From: Ambrosia x helenae
Taxonomy: Eukaryota; Streptophyta; Magnoliopsida; Asterales; Asteraceae
Direction of reading: 5' to 3'
NCBI GenBank assembly: GCA_030844895.1
Contig: CM061226.1
Span: 49,040,898 to 49,104,897 of the forward strand
Length of the DNA stretch: 64,000 bases
The notes under the pieces were generated by a model. The model saw only the letters and a program-made list of their open reading frames with translations. It was not told the DNA's origin and searched no databases. Below, piece by piece: positions 1-9,715 of the stretch. Within the stretch, counting starts at the first letter, position 1, and every line of letters begins with the position of its first letter. A program made the position numbers and the translations under genes.

Positions 1-445
1 GAAAAATTTACCAGGGGCAGCTACAGCATCCTGATGAAAGGTGATCATTCTAAAACAGTTGATAATCTCCTCGTATTCGAAAACAAAGTTGCAATCAGAC
101 GGGTAATTTAGTGTTTTAATCATGTGCTTCCATCCATTGAAAAAGAACCACCTTCCAGCAATCTGCATCACTTTAACATCAAAGATTTTCTCATCCAATG
201 TGTGAATTCTGGTTTTCCCAGTTGGGTAGTTGTACTGCTTAACCCATTCATTATACTCGGAAGGTAAGCCCTACACATAAAAAACAGTCATATTTACATA
301 ATGAATCTGAATAAAATGACATCTAGGATAGTCGAGTGACTCCAAGAAATATAAAAGTATTAAATAACAAAAATTGTTACATTCCTTACCAGGTTTACAC
401 GGTCGTTGCCTTCAGACTAGACCCAAAATCCGTAAACCATTATTA
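1..445 (-). pseudogene. B3-domain protein gene, 3' exons (broken)
   Basis: Two exons are visible on the minus strand. The exon at 445-390 follows a TATTCAG acceptor and ends in a GTAAGG donor. The exon at 270-1 follows a TGTGTAG acceptor and stays open for 90 codons to the window edge. The joined frame is continuous across the junction. The second exon reads like a plant B3 DNA-binding domain: a Gly-Arg-Trp-Phe-Phe-Phe run, then Gly-Trp, then an Asn-Phe-Val-Phe-Glu ending. B3 proteins are plant transcription factors. The first of these exons has an in-frame TAG (near 419-421) seven codons after its ATG, where Trp is plausible, so this copy is probably a pseudogene. The likely 5' leader lies at 30510-30600, separated by the 29 kb retrotransposon. 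The family call is moderate; specific subfamily unknown. Confidence 0.55.
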
Positions 446-970
446 CTGAATATATATATAGCTGAAACATAAGAAAAACCTGTATTAGTAAACAAACATG
501 TAGCTGAAACATAAGAAATGCTAATCAAACAACAATACATAAAAGTAACAACACCTATTCATGAATAATTATAAAAGATGAAATATATTCTAATGTAAAC
601 CTAAACATTTAATAGACAAAAATTTAACATTATCCTGTGCTTTTACTTGCACGATGATTTTGTTCATACAAATCACATACTTAAATAAATAAACAGATAG
701 AAACAGGGGATTTGATGTATACATATGAACCATATTTTCAGTAATCTAAAGCTGAAAAGAAAAAAAAAGATTAGCAATAATAAGTTATAAGAACAGATTA
801 AAATAACATAAAGGATTCAAATCACGTATAAAAACAGATCAACCCACAATCGAAGCATCAATTACTAAAATGTTCATCCAAGTTTCCATTACCATCAACC
901 ATAAAACCAAAAAATCGATAATAACCTGAACAATACCTAGTTATATCATCATCAACATTTCAAAGCTATG
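446..970. other. AT-rich intron-like sequence, no gene
   Basis: This is AT-rich, stop-rich sequence with no supportable coding region. It is best read as intron of the minus-strand B3 gene, continuing at 30275-30509 on the far side of the inserted retrotransposon. Confidence 0.5.
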
Positions 971-1396
971 AAGATTGTAACACCCGTAGTTTCCCGCACT
1001 TGTGTCTCGCCTTGTAAAGTTTGTACACTTGTATTTTTCCACTTTGGCTTTATTAAGGGGGGGCTCCTTGCACTTTTCCTAAACTCATTCGAGTAGCTTT
1101 GGGACCAAGTAACATGGAAATCTAAATGGGAGGACCTAATTGTGAAATGTTACAAGATGAAAAACCCTAATGCCCTCTCCCCTTTGTCTATTTATGGCTC
1201 TCTTGTCTGAACATTATTATCACATCGTCCAATCATCATCATCATCATAGAGGTAGTTTTATTATTGACCTCCATGTTATTATCTTTTATTCCTTCTCCT
1301 TCGACAACAACACTGAGGCACTTTGTTGTTTTGTTTCGTGATAGGCTATAGGAGGAAGCAAGTTAGATTCATTATACACATCGGCTTCTGTTCATC

Positions 1397-1534
1397 ATGA
1401 AAGTACTATTGGTTTTGTTAGTAAGCCTTGTTGTTCTTCAACTTGCTTTTGGAAACAAAAAAAATGAAGAGGCCGAAGCTTTATTGTTCAACAAGCTTTT
1501 GGAACTAAAAAAAAATGAGTGGGGACGAAGCTGA
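1397..1534 (+). CDS. LTR-encoded 45-aa putative secreted peptide
   Basis: An ATG opens a 45-residue frame ending in TGA. Residues 1-19 form a textbook signal peptide: Met-Lys, then a run of Leu/Val/Ser, ending Leu-Ala-Phe-Gly. The remaining 26 residues are charged and amphipathic (Asn-Lys-Lys-Asn-Glu-Glu to Glu-Trp-Gly-Arg-Ser) with no cysteines. The same frame is preserved in the 3' LTR at 28844-28981 with one Glu-to-Lys change. Retrotransposon LTRs do not normally encode secreted peptides, so a captured first exon of a host gene is plausible, but I recognise no family. Expression is unproven, and a frame this short could be chance. Confidence 0.35.
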   Translation: MKVLLVLLVSLVVLQLAFGNKKNEEAEALLFNKLLELKKNEWGRS

Positions 1535-2132
1535 TGGTTAATAGGTTCGAATATGGTTTGAATGGAGCGAGTCCTTTTGTTGTTCACATATAATTTTGCA
1601 AATCAACAAATATGAGGAGGGTATAAGTTATTAAGAAGAAATTAATGTATTCTTAATACCTTTATTTTTTTTATGTGAGCAAACATAATTAAACGAAATT
1701 CGCGGTCGTGATTTGAACAGAAGCAATTAGGAAATATTGAATTAGCTAAACGTTTACATTACGAACATGGGGTTTAGGAGTGCGTAGCACAACATGCCTA
1801 AGAGTAATACAATCATGCGGGGAGAAAATATTAATACACTAGTAGCCTGGTAAAATATTAGTCTGGTCTTGCGTTATATATTTTCTTTCCTTCACAAACC
1901 TTAGGGCATTGGTGACGTCTACGTCCTCATTACCAGGTTATTGAACACTTGCTCAGTTGTGCTTCCTTGCTGTTGAGAGACGAACGATACACTAAGGTGA
2001 ATTCATGCGCCCACTCTTTTAGTTTTTCTAAATATTTTTGGGCTAGTATGCATGTCTTGAAATTATATGTGAAACCTTGCTTGTTAGATCGGGATTTGCC
2101 TTGATTTATACTTGATTAGGTTTAATGACTTA

Positions 2133-2166
<34 letters not shown>

Positions 2167-2249
2167 ATGACGGTTACTTAATATTATAAATCAAGCTATG
2201 ATTGTTATATAATATCTGCTCTAATTTATAGTTACGGTTTGAGTCTTAG

Positions 2250-2359
2250 TAGGCGATATGCGCTTATGTAGACTGGATGTAGTTTTGTGACAAATAGGCG
2301 ATATGCGCTTATTGTAGATTTAAAATAAAGTCTTATGTTAAGTAGGCGGATTGCGCTTA
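2250..2359 (+). repeat. Array of three short hairpin repeats in gypsy-1 LTR
   Basis: Three copies of TAGGCG-(5 nt)-CGCTTA at about 2250, 2295 and 2343, a 45-48 bp period. A fourth copy lies at 14892-14907 past the copia insertion. Each can form a 6-bp stem with one G-U pair and a 5-nt loop (ATATG or GATTG). The same four copies stand in the 3' LTR at 29694, 29739, 29787 and 29835. Confidence 0.6.
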
Positions 2360-2369
2360 TTCTAGACTT

Positions 2370-3073
2370 TGTTGGGTCTGCTGACCTGGAGAAGAACAGA
2401 TGATTGGAAAGCCAAAATATGCTATCTATTTGATCCTTAAATAAACAGTCGTTACAACTTGCTTCTCCCAAAAGACTGCTGACCCTAACTACTGTTCTAT
2501 CCAAACAACTGCTCAACAACTGCTGATATAAAGAACTGCTGAGGAAACAACTGATGAAGAACAACTGCTGACCAAAGGTCTGACGAAGAGCAACAGCTGA
2601 TACAAGTACTGAAGACCAAAGCACTGCTGAACCAACAGCACTTAGGCTCCAGCAGTGGATACAAGACCATCAGAGTTTATCTTTAACAGCTGTTTATTAT
2701 CAGTGCTTTCAATGTAACAGTAGTTTGTATAGCAGATGTTTAAGTTTGTTATTCTGTTAGAGGTCACTGTCTTAGGTGACGTCAGCCTAGGTCATCAGTG
2801 GTTTGAGTCAGTCTATAAATAGAACAGTGCATGTACTGTTCTATTGCATCACACACAAAACATTCTCTCTGACAAACAACTGTGTGATCAGGCTGAGGGG
2901 GAGTAACTTGTACGATTGCAATCTTTGAATTAATGAAAGCATTCGATCTAAAAACATTTACTCTCTTGTTTTGATTTACAGTTTATTATTCCGCTGCACT
3001 TTCATTCTATTTTCATTTCATTATTATCATCATTTAGTTAAACAATCAAAACAAACAAACTCAGATCCTAACA
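2370..3073 (+). repeat. Copia 5' LTR
   Basis: 704 bp, beginning TGTTGGG and ending CCTAACA. It matches 14161-14865 except for one missing G. The first 300 bp are rich in imperfect copies of AACTGCTGA. It carries the TATA box and a TGACGTCA site described separately. Confidence 0.95.
2777..2821 (+). promoter_or_regulatory. Copia LTR core promoter with TGACGTCA site
   Basis: The palindrome TGACGTCA (2777-2784), the core bound by TGA-type bZIP factors, lies 29 bp upstream of TATAAATA (2814-2821). Transcription would start about 30 bp further on. The 3' LTR has identical copies at 14569-14576 and 14606-14613. Confidence 0.65.
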
Positions 3074-3075
3074 AT

Positions 3076-3087
3076 TGGTATCAGAGC
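3076..3087 (+). other. Copia primer binding site (tRNA-Met initiator)
   Basis: TGGTATCAGAGC two bases past the 5' LTR is complementary to the 3' end of plant initiator tRNA-Met, the usual minus-strand primer. Confidence 0.92.
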
Positions 3088-3235
3088 TTGGTCAATTAAA
3101 TTCGATCTAACAAATCAATTTAATAATCAGCTCACAATTATTGATATCGTTTGTCAGTTTGATTGAAAACAGAGTAATAGTTTAATTTCGTTTCAACCGT
3201 TGTTAAACAGACTTTGTTTTTTGAAAAATCAAAGA

Positions 3236-6200
3236 ATGGCTTCTATCAATCACGATCCACATAACACTGGCACGAACAACAAGCCACCGATGCTTGTCAG
3301 ATCTGAATACAATATCTGGCAACGTCGGATGAGCCATGTTCTAGCTCAACAAAACACTGGGTGTTGGAAGTCGGTTATCTTCGGACCACATGTTCCGACT
3401 GTGCCGAGTACTGAAGATCCCAAAGTGTTTGAACCAAAGAAACTTGAAAACTACTCCGACCAGGATTTTCAGAAAATTGAGCTAGATGCTAAGGCCTTCA
3501 GTATTGTGGCCATGGCTCTACCCAATGATATATATGCTGGGCTGTTACACTGTAACAGTGCAAAGGAGTTGTGGGATGCACTGAAAGAGCAGTTTGGTGG
3601 GACTGAGGAGGTTATTGAAAACAACCGTGAAATACTTAACCAACAATATGAAACATTCAGTCATGTCAAAGGAGAGTCATTAACTCAACAGTTTGAGAGA
3701 TTTAACTGCTTAATTAGTGAACTAAAATTGGTTGGTCTTACTTACCCTCATTCAACTTTGAACCATAGGTTTTTAAGATCATTACCAGACAAATGGGACA
3801 CTATTGCTATTGTTATGAGAAACTCAATAGGATTTAAAGACCTATCACTGACCCAGCTTCATGGTAAGCTCTTGACCTATGAAAGAGAGCTTAACCAGAA
3901 AAAGAAGCTCCAGGACTCTGGAAAAGTGTCTGATGACTATGTGTTTGGGAATACAGCACTTTTGGGTCATGATGAGGTGCCTGGAAACACAAAGGATCAG
4001 AGTTATGATCATTTTATTGACATAACTTCAGGTTTTAACTCAGGTTTTAACTCTGATTCTTATTCACCAAACTATGCTTTCACAGCAAGTGGTGGTGATA
4101 TACAGGCATCTGACAACATATCCTTTGAGTATGATGACCTGAAATACTTTGACCCTGATGATTTGGAAGAAATGGACATTATGCACCAATTGGCCCTTCT
4201 CAGTGTAAGAACTAATAATTTTTACAAGAAAACAGGGAGAAGGTTTCCAGGTTTGACTGGCAGATCTAAGGTGGGGTTGGATAAATCAAAGATCAAGTGT
4301 AATAAATGTCATAGGTTTGGTCATTTTGCTAGGGAATGTAGGGGTCAACATGGTACACCTATGATAACCTATCCAAATCAAAGACCACAGACCAACACTT
4401 ATCAGAATTCCTATAATACCCCTGGACCAAATGTGCAAAACACTGCTCATTTTGCACAGTCCTCAAACACTGTTCCTGTCCAGTATGTCCAAACCACTGT
4501 TCCTCAGATTCATTATGTGCAAACACCTGTTGCTCAACCACCTGTACAAACGACTGCTGCTCCATCCTCTGCTCCTGCAGAGACCAGTCAACAGAGCTTC
4601 TTTACACAAGGCTTTGTTGATTGGAGCAGTCTACCTGATGAGCTAACAGATGAAAATTTTGCACTAGTTGCCAAAGCTGAAAATGAACCAGAAAATTTTT
4701 GTTTCATGGCTATGGTTGATGAGATTGAATCTGAGGAAGTGGTAACTGAATCTGATGTTGTGACTGATGATATTGTTAGTGAAGTTGTTGCAGGTGAAAA
4801 ACCTGAAGAAGAGGTTGTGAATCTCTCAGATCCCTGGGGTGCATCTGATGAATGTGAGTGCAAGTGTGATTGTGCTTTGATGGCTGCTGCTAAGGTATCT
4901 CCTCAAATTCTTAAAGAATTGTGTTCTGACAAATGTGTAATAGCATTTGCTAACATCAAAGAGGTGAATGAAAACCTTAGAAAGAAAATTTTGGATGATG
5001 AAGTTAAATTTGAAAAACTCACAAAAGATTTGAAAACAAGTTTAACTGCAAAAGAATCTGAAATTAGCAGTCTAAAACATGAAGCAACTATAACCAAAGA
5101 CCAGCTCCAAACTATGATAACAAAATATCAAAGTTGTAAAAGTGAGCTTGAGTCCACCCAAGTTGAATGTAAAAAATGGGTGGAATCATGTAGAGGTTTT
5201 GAGATGCTACTCAACAAACAAACCAAAAGTCATGTGAAGTTTGGATTTGGTTTTGCAACCACTGCTCCAGCTTTTGAAAACACTGACACAAAGAGTCAAA
5301 AGTCTGTTGAGATAGTACCAACAAACCTGCAGGGTCAAGAGATTAAAATCACTGAACCAAATGGTAAGAAAATTGTTCTTGAAAAACCAGAAGGTTCCTC
5401 ATCTTTTGCTGAACTTGAAAAGTATGAATTTAAACCTACATGGTCTGATGAGTGTGATACTCTTGAGAATTATAAACCTGTTGATTTTAAAACTCCTGAG
5501 GGAAAGACAGCTCCTCAGGCAAGGGTCATTCCCTTGGCAAAAGTCATTCCCCTGAAAGATTCTCCAGCAGATGCTCAAACATCTGCTGAAAAGAAGACTG
5601 AAAAGGGGAAGAAGAAAGAAAAGACTGTTAACTTGTTTTGTGATTTCTGTGAAAAGAAGAATCATGTCACCAAAAACTGTTTTCTTCTAAAAGCATATGA
5701 CATCAACAAAGGAACAAGTGAATGTGATTCAAAAGCCACATGCTCAATATGTGGGAAAAAGAATCATAAGACTAAAGAGTGCTTGTATCTCAAAAATTTT
5801 GATGTAAAAATACAAGAATACAAAGCAAAAACTCTTGCAAACCCTGTGGTTAGTACTCCAAAAGGAAAGCCCAAACAGACCTTCACACCTGCCCAAACAT
5901 CTGTTACAAAAAGGCTTGAAACATCTGCTTCTAGAGATGTCCAAGTAACAGATGCTCCACCCACAAGCAAATACCCAAGAGGTTATGGTCAACCTCCATG
6001 TCACAGTCTGCCACATGTTTATGAGGAGCCAAAAAGACCCTCTAAACCAAGAGTGAACAGAAATCCATATGGGTATTATCATCTGTCAGGAAGTGATCAA
6101 ACAACTGCTGCCCCAAGTGTTGACATACAAGCACTGGCAAATGGTCAGCAGCAGTTGTTGACCTTAATTCAAAAATTGGTCCAAACCACTGATCACCTTC

Positions 6201-6271
6201 CAAAACTTGAGTCTGAAAGGTCTGAGGACCCATCCAAAGCCAATTTGGCTTTGGACACTCACCAAAACTAA
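3236..6271 (+). CDS. gag: Copia Gag, long Sirevirus type with three zinc knuckles
   Basis: Structural protein that packages the element's RNA into cytoplasmic particles. The first ATG (3236) gives 1,011 residues. The N-terminal third is a copia-type Gag domain (Trp-rich start, then Leu-Trp-Asp-Ala-Leu with many charged residues). A canonical CCHC knuckle (CX2CX4HX4C) lies at 4298-4339, and two more CCHC motifs lie at 5639-5680 and 5741-5782. Between them is a Gln/Thr/Pro-rich stretch and a Lys/Glu-rich likely coiled coil (about 4930-5200). Ordinary copia Gags are near 300 residues; Sireviruses have large ones. The frame ends in TAA and continues open in the same frame as pol. Confidence 0.9.
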   Translation: MASINHDPHNTGTNNKPPMLVRSEYNIWQRRMSHVLAQQNTGCWKSVIFGPHVPTVPSTEDPKVFEPKKLENYSDQDFQKIELDAKAFSIVAMALPNDIYAGLLHCNSAKELWDALKEQFGGTEEVIENNREILNQQYETFSHVKGESLTQQFERFNCLISELKLVGLTYPHSTLNHRFLRSLPDKWDTIAIVMRNSIGFKDLSLTQLHGKLLTYERELNQKKKLQDSGKVSDDYVFGNTALLGHDEVPGNTKDQSYDHFIDITSGFNSGFNSDSYSPNYAFTASGGDIQASDNISFEYDDLKYFDPDDLEEMDIMHQLALLSVRTNNFYKKTGRRFPGLTGRSKVGLDKSKIKCNKCHRFGHFARECRGQHGTPMITYPNQRPQTNTYQNSYNTPGPNVQNTAHFAQSSNTVPVQYVQTTVPQIHYVQTPVAQPPVQTTAAPSSAPAETSQQSFFTQGFVDWSSLPDELTDENFALVAKAENEPENFCFMAMVDEIESEEVVTESDVVTDDIVSEVVAGEKPEEEVVNLSDPWGASDECECKCDCALMAAAKVSPQILKELCSDKCVIAFANIKEVNENLRKKILDDEVKFEKLTKDLKTSLTAKESEISSLKHEATITKDQLQTMITKYQSCKSELESTQVECKKWVESCRGFEMLLNKQTKSHVKFGFGFATTAPAFENTDTKSQKSVEIVPTNLQGQEIKITEPNGKKIVLEKPEGSSSFAELEKYEFKPTWSDECDTLENYKPVDFKTPEGKTAPQARVIPLAKVIPLKDSPADAQTSAEKKTEKGKKKEKTVNLFCDFCEKKNHVTKNCFLLKAYDINKGTSECDSKATCSICGKKNHKTKECLYLKNFDVKIQEYKAKTLANPVVSTPKGKPKQTFTPAQTSVTKRLETSASRDVQVTDAPPTSKYPRGYGQPPCHSLPHVYEEPKRPSKPRVNRNPYGYYHLSGSDQTTAAPSVDIQALANGQQQLLTLIQKLVQTTDHLPKLESERSEDPSKANLALDTHQN

Positions 6272-9200
6272 TCATTTACTGATGTGCAGGGAGCTTCTGC
6301 TTGTTTAGATAGTCTTTGGTATGTAGATAGTGGAGGTTCCAGGCACATGACAGGATGTAGAGCCCTACTTCTGGACTTCTTGGCTCATGGAGGGGGTGAT
6401 ATATCCTTTGGTAATGATTCTAAAGGTAAGGTGTTGGGTTCAGGGACTGTACAGGCAGGAAAACTCAAGTTTGAAAATGTCAATCTTATTGATAATCTCA
6501 AGTTTAATCTTCTGAGTGTTTCACAAATGAGTGACAAAGGTTATGGCTCATTTTTCACAAAGAAAACTTGTAAGATTATTGGGCCAGAAGTGGTGAAAAA
6601 GATTGATACCATTATTGCTGAGAGCAAAGCACAGCTTGTTGCTCATAGAAGTGGCAATGTGTATGTTGTTGATATGTTAAAGGACAATCCTATGGCAAAT
6701 GTCTGTCTGTTTTCTGCTGCCTCCACTAAGGAGACAGAATTGTGGCATAGGAGACTGGGTCATACCAACCTTAATACTATCAACACACTCTCAAAACAAA
6801 GCCTTGTCAGAGGTTTACCATCAAAAGAATTTAAATGTGATGAGCATTGTGTTTCTTGCTTAAAAGGGAAACAACATAAAAGCTCTTACAAATCCATTGA
6901 TGAGTCCAAAACTAGTCAGTGCTTACAACTGTTGCATATGGACTTGTTTGGCCCTGTTAAAATCATGAGTCTAAGAAGAAAAAGATTTTGTCTTGTCATA
7001 GTTGATGATTTTTCTAGGTTTACATGGACTTACTTTTTACACTCTAAAGATGAGACTGCAGGTATATTGAAGGACTTTGTCACCAAGGTTGAAAAGCAGT
7101 ATGACTTGCCAGTAAAAGTCTTCAGGAGTGACAATGGAACAGAGTTTAAAAATAAGGAGTTGGATGACTTCTGTGTGTCAAAAGGGATTGTGAGGCAGTT
7201 CAGCATCCCAAGAACACCAGAACAAAATGGGGTAGTTGAGAGGAAAAATAGAACTCTTATAGAAGCTGCAAGAACCATGCTAGCAGATTCTGGTTTGCCA
7301 CTGTCCTTTTGGGCAGAAGCTGTAAACACTGCTTGCTATGTTCAAAACAGAGTTTTGATCAACCCCAGACATCAAAAAACTGCTTATGAAATTTTGTTCA
7401 AAATCAAACCATTAATCTCATTCTTCAAAATCTTTGGCTGCCCATGTTTCATTTTAAATCTTAAAGATTCCATTTCAAAATTTGCAGCCAAAGTAGACTG
7501 TGGTTATTTTCTGGGATATTCTTCTACTGCTAAGGCCTACAAAGTGTTTAACACAAGGACTAAGACAATAGAAGAAACCTTGAATGTTAAGTTCAATGAA
7601 CTTTCATCTCTGAAAATCCCTGCAAACCCTGCTGAATTATTTGATTTAGATAAATTCAAATTTGAAGATATCACTGTTAAAACTAACAATGCAGGTATTC
7701 CACAGTCTCCACAGCAAGATTACAGAACAGATGTTGTGATTCCCAGTCACTACAAAGTCTATTCTGCATCAGAGGAAGCAGCTGTTCAAAACAATTGTCA
7801 AAACTCTGCCACAGCTGTGTCAACCACTGTTGGCCAGTCCTATCCTCAAACCTCTGCTTCACCCCTCACAACCACTGACCTATCATCTGTTGACAAAAGT
7901 CAATCATCTGTTGACAAAAGTCAGTCAAGTTTCACACCACTTGGACCCATTCCTCCATTACCATTTCAAACATCTGATGGCACTACAGAAGTACCAACAG
8001 ATGTTACACCAACAGAGTCACCAAACCTCTGTCCATCACCTCAAAATGCCATTGTTCCATATCAAGGAGATCTTATTTACTTAAGAGCTCATCCACCAGA
8101 CCAGATCATTGGCAACATCAGAGAGGGTGTGCTCACAAGAAGCCAATCCTCAAATATCTGTCTTTTTGCAGGTTTCTTATCCCTCACACAACCTGTCAAG
8201 TACCAAGAGGCACTAAAAGACAACAGTTGGGTAGAAGCCATGCAAGAAGAACTCCTTCAGTTCAAAAGACAACAAGTATGGGAGCTTGTACCACTTCCTA
8301 AGGATGTTTGTCCTATAGGAACAAAGTGGGTCTTCAAAAACAAGACTGATGAAAGGGGTATTGTTGTCAAGAATAAAGCCAGGCTTGTGGTTCAAGGCTT
8401 CAGACAAGAAGAAGGAATAGATTATGATGAGACCTTTGCTCCTGTAGCTAGACTAGAGGCCATCAGACTCTTTTTAGCCTTTGCTGTCAACCACAATATA
8501 AAGGTGTATCAGATGGACATCAAATGTGCTTTCCTTTATGGCAAAATTCAGGAGGAGGTCTATGTATGTCAGCCACCTGGTTTTGAAGACACATTCCATC
8601 CTGACTATGTCTACAAGCTCAACAAAGCTTTGTATGGACTCAAACAAGCACCAAGGGCCTGGTATGAAACTCTTTCCACATTTCTCTTATCCATTGGCTT
8701 CACAAGAGGTAAAATTGACAAAACTTTATTTCTTAAATGGAAAGGGAAACACTTAATGATTGTTCAAATATATGTGGATGACATCATCTTTGGATCCACA
8801 TGTAACCAAATGTGTGAAGAGTTCAGAAAACTCATGACAGCAGAGTTTGAGATGAGTGCCATGGGTGAGCTTCAGTGTTTCCTTGGTCTTCAAGTGAAAC
8901 AACTGCAAAATGGCACATTCATTCACCAAAACAAATATGTAAAGAACTTATTAACCAGATTTGAGATGAATGATTGTAAGCCATGTAGCACACCCATGAG
9001 TACAGTCAAGCTGCTCACTATTGATGACAAGGATGAACTGGTTGATCAAACACATTATAGATGTATGATTGGGTCTTTATTGTACCTAACTGCATCTAGG
9101 CCAGACATTATGTTTGCTACCTGTGTCTGTGCCAGATCCCAGGCTTCACCCAGAAAGTCAAACCTTATTGCTGTGAAAAGGATATTCAGATACCTCAAAG

Positions 9201-9715
9201 GTGCTCCCACACTTGGTATCTGGTATCCTGCTAATGGAAACATTGAGCTTTCAGGTTATTCAGATAGTGACTTTGCTGGCTGTCACACCACAAGAAAATC
9301 CACTTCAGGAGGGTGCCAATTTCTAGGGAATGCCTTAGTTTCATGGCAAAGCAAAAAGCAGGCAGCTGTTTCAACTTTAACAGCTGAAGCTGAATACATT
9401 GCTGCTGCAAGCTGTACAGCCCAACTCATGTGGCTTCAAAATCAACTACTGGATTTTGGGATAACTGCACTTAGGACTCCACTCATGTTGGACAGCCAAG
9501 CTGCTGAAAATATCATCAAGAATCCAGTCTCTCATTCCACTACCAAGCACATTGACATAAGACATCATTTTGTCAGAGACAGCTATGAAAAAGGTTTGAT
9601 TTCTTTACACCATGTTCCAACAGAGGATCAGTTGGCAGATGTGTTAACAAAAGCTTTAGACACATCTACCTTTACAAATCTGATTTCCAGAATTGGCATG
9701 TTAAACATGGATTAA
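6272..9715 (+). CDS. pol: Copia Pol: protease, integrase, RT, RNase H
   Basis: This frame is in phase with gag, separated by one TAA, and has no near-cognate ATG at its start, so it probably relies on readthrough or a Gag-Pol precursor. Order: protease with Asp-Ser-Gly (about 6320); the His-His-Cys-Cys integrase zinc domain (6740-6880); the integrase catalytic core with Asp in a Met-Asp-Leu-Phe-Gly motif, Asp in Ser-Asp-Asn-Gly-Thr-Glu-Phe and Glu in Glu-Gln-Asn-Gly-Val-Val-Glu; RT with Tyr-Val-Asp-Asp (about 8773); and RNase H with Tyr-Ser-Asp-Ser-Asp-Phe-Ala-Gly-Cys and a final Ala-Asp-Val-Leu-Thr-Lys. Integrase before RT is diagnostic of Ty1/copia. No internal stop is present, and catalytic residues look intact. 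Confidence 0.95.
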   Translation, partial: SFTDVQGASACLDSLWYVDSGGSRHMTGCRALLLDFLAHGGGDISFGNDSKGKVLGSGTVQAGKLKFENVNLIDNLKFNLLSVSQMSDKGYGSFFTKKTCKIIGPEVVKKIDTIIAESKAQLVAHRSGNVYVVDMLKDNPMANVCLFSAASTKETELWHRRLGHTNLNTINTLSKQSLVRGLPSKEFKCDEHCVSCLKGKQHKSSYKSIDESKTSQCLQLLHMDLFGPVKIMSLRRKRFCLVIVDDFSRFTWTYFLHSKDETAGILKDFVTKVEKQYDLPVKVFRSDNGTEFKNKELDDFCVSKGIVRQFSIPRTPEQNGVVERKNRTLIEAARTMLADSGLPLSFWAEAVNTACYVQNRVLINPRHQKTAYEILFKIKPLISFFKIFGCPCFILNLKDSISKFAAKVDCGYFLGYSSTAKAYKVFNTRTKTIEETLNVKFNELSSLKIPANPAELFDLDKFKFEDITVKTNNAGIPQSPQQDYRTDVVIPSHYKVYSASEEAAVQNNCQNSATAVSTTVGQSYPQTSASPLTTTDLSSVDKSQSSVDKSQSSFTPLGPIPPLPFQTSDGTTEVPTDVTPTESPNLCPSPQNAIVPYQGDLIYLRAHPPDQIIGNIREGVLTRSQSSNICLFAGFLSLTQPVKYQEALKDNSWVEAMQEELLQFKRQQVWELVPLPKDVCPIGTKWVFKNKTDERGIVVKNKARLVVQGFRQEEGIDYDETFAPVARLEAIRLFLAFAVNHNIKVYQMDIKCAFLYGKIQEEVYVCQPPGFEDTFHPDYVYKLNKALYGLKQAPRAWYETLSTFLLSIGFTRGKIDKTLFLKWKGKHLMIVQIYVDDIIFGSTCNQMCEEFRKLMTAEFEMSAMGELQCFLGLQVKQLQNGTFIHQNKYVKNLLTRFEMNDCKPCSTPMSTVKLLTIDDKDELVDQTHYRCMIGSLLYLTASRPDIMFATCVCARSQASPRKSNLIAVKRIFRYLKGAPTLGIWYPANGNIELSGYSDSDFAGCHTTRKSTSGGCQFLGNALVSWQSKKQAAVSTLTAEAEYIAAASCTAQLMWLQNQLLDFGITALRTPLMLDSQAAENIIKNPVSHSTTKHIDIRHHFVRDSYEKGLISLHHVPTEDQLADVLTKALDTSTFTNLISRIGMLNMD

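Larger units (their letters stand above)
976..2369 (+). repeat. gypsy-1 5' LTR, left part
   Basis: First 1,394 bp of the 5' LTR, broken by the copia insertion and resuming at 14871. It matches 27747-29815 in the 3' LTR except that about 673 bp (28152-28824) is missing here. It contains a 45-codon signal-peptide ORF, a TA microsatellite near 2130-2160 and three short hairpin repeats. Confidence 0.92.
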
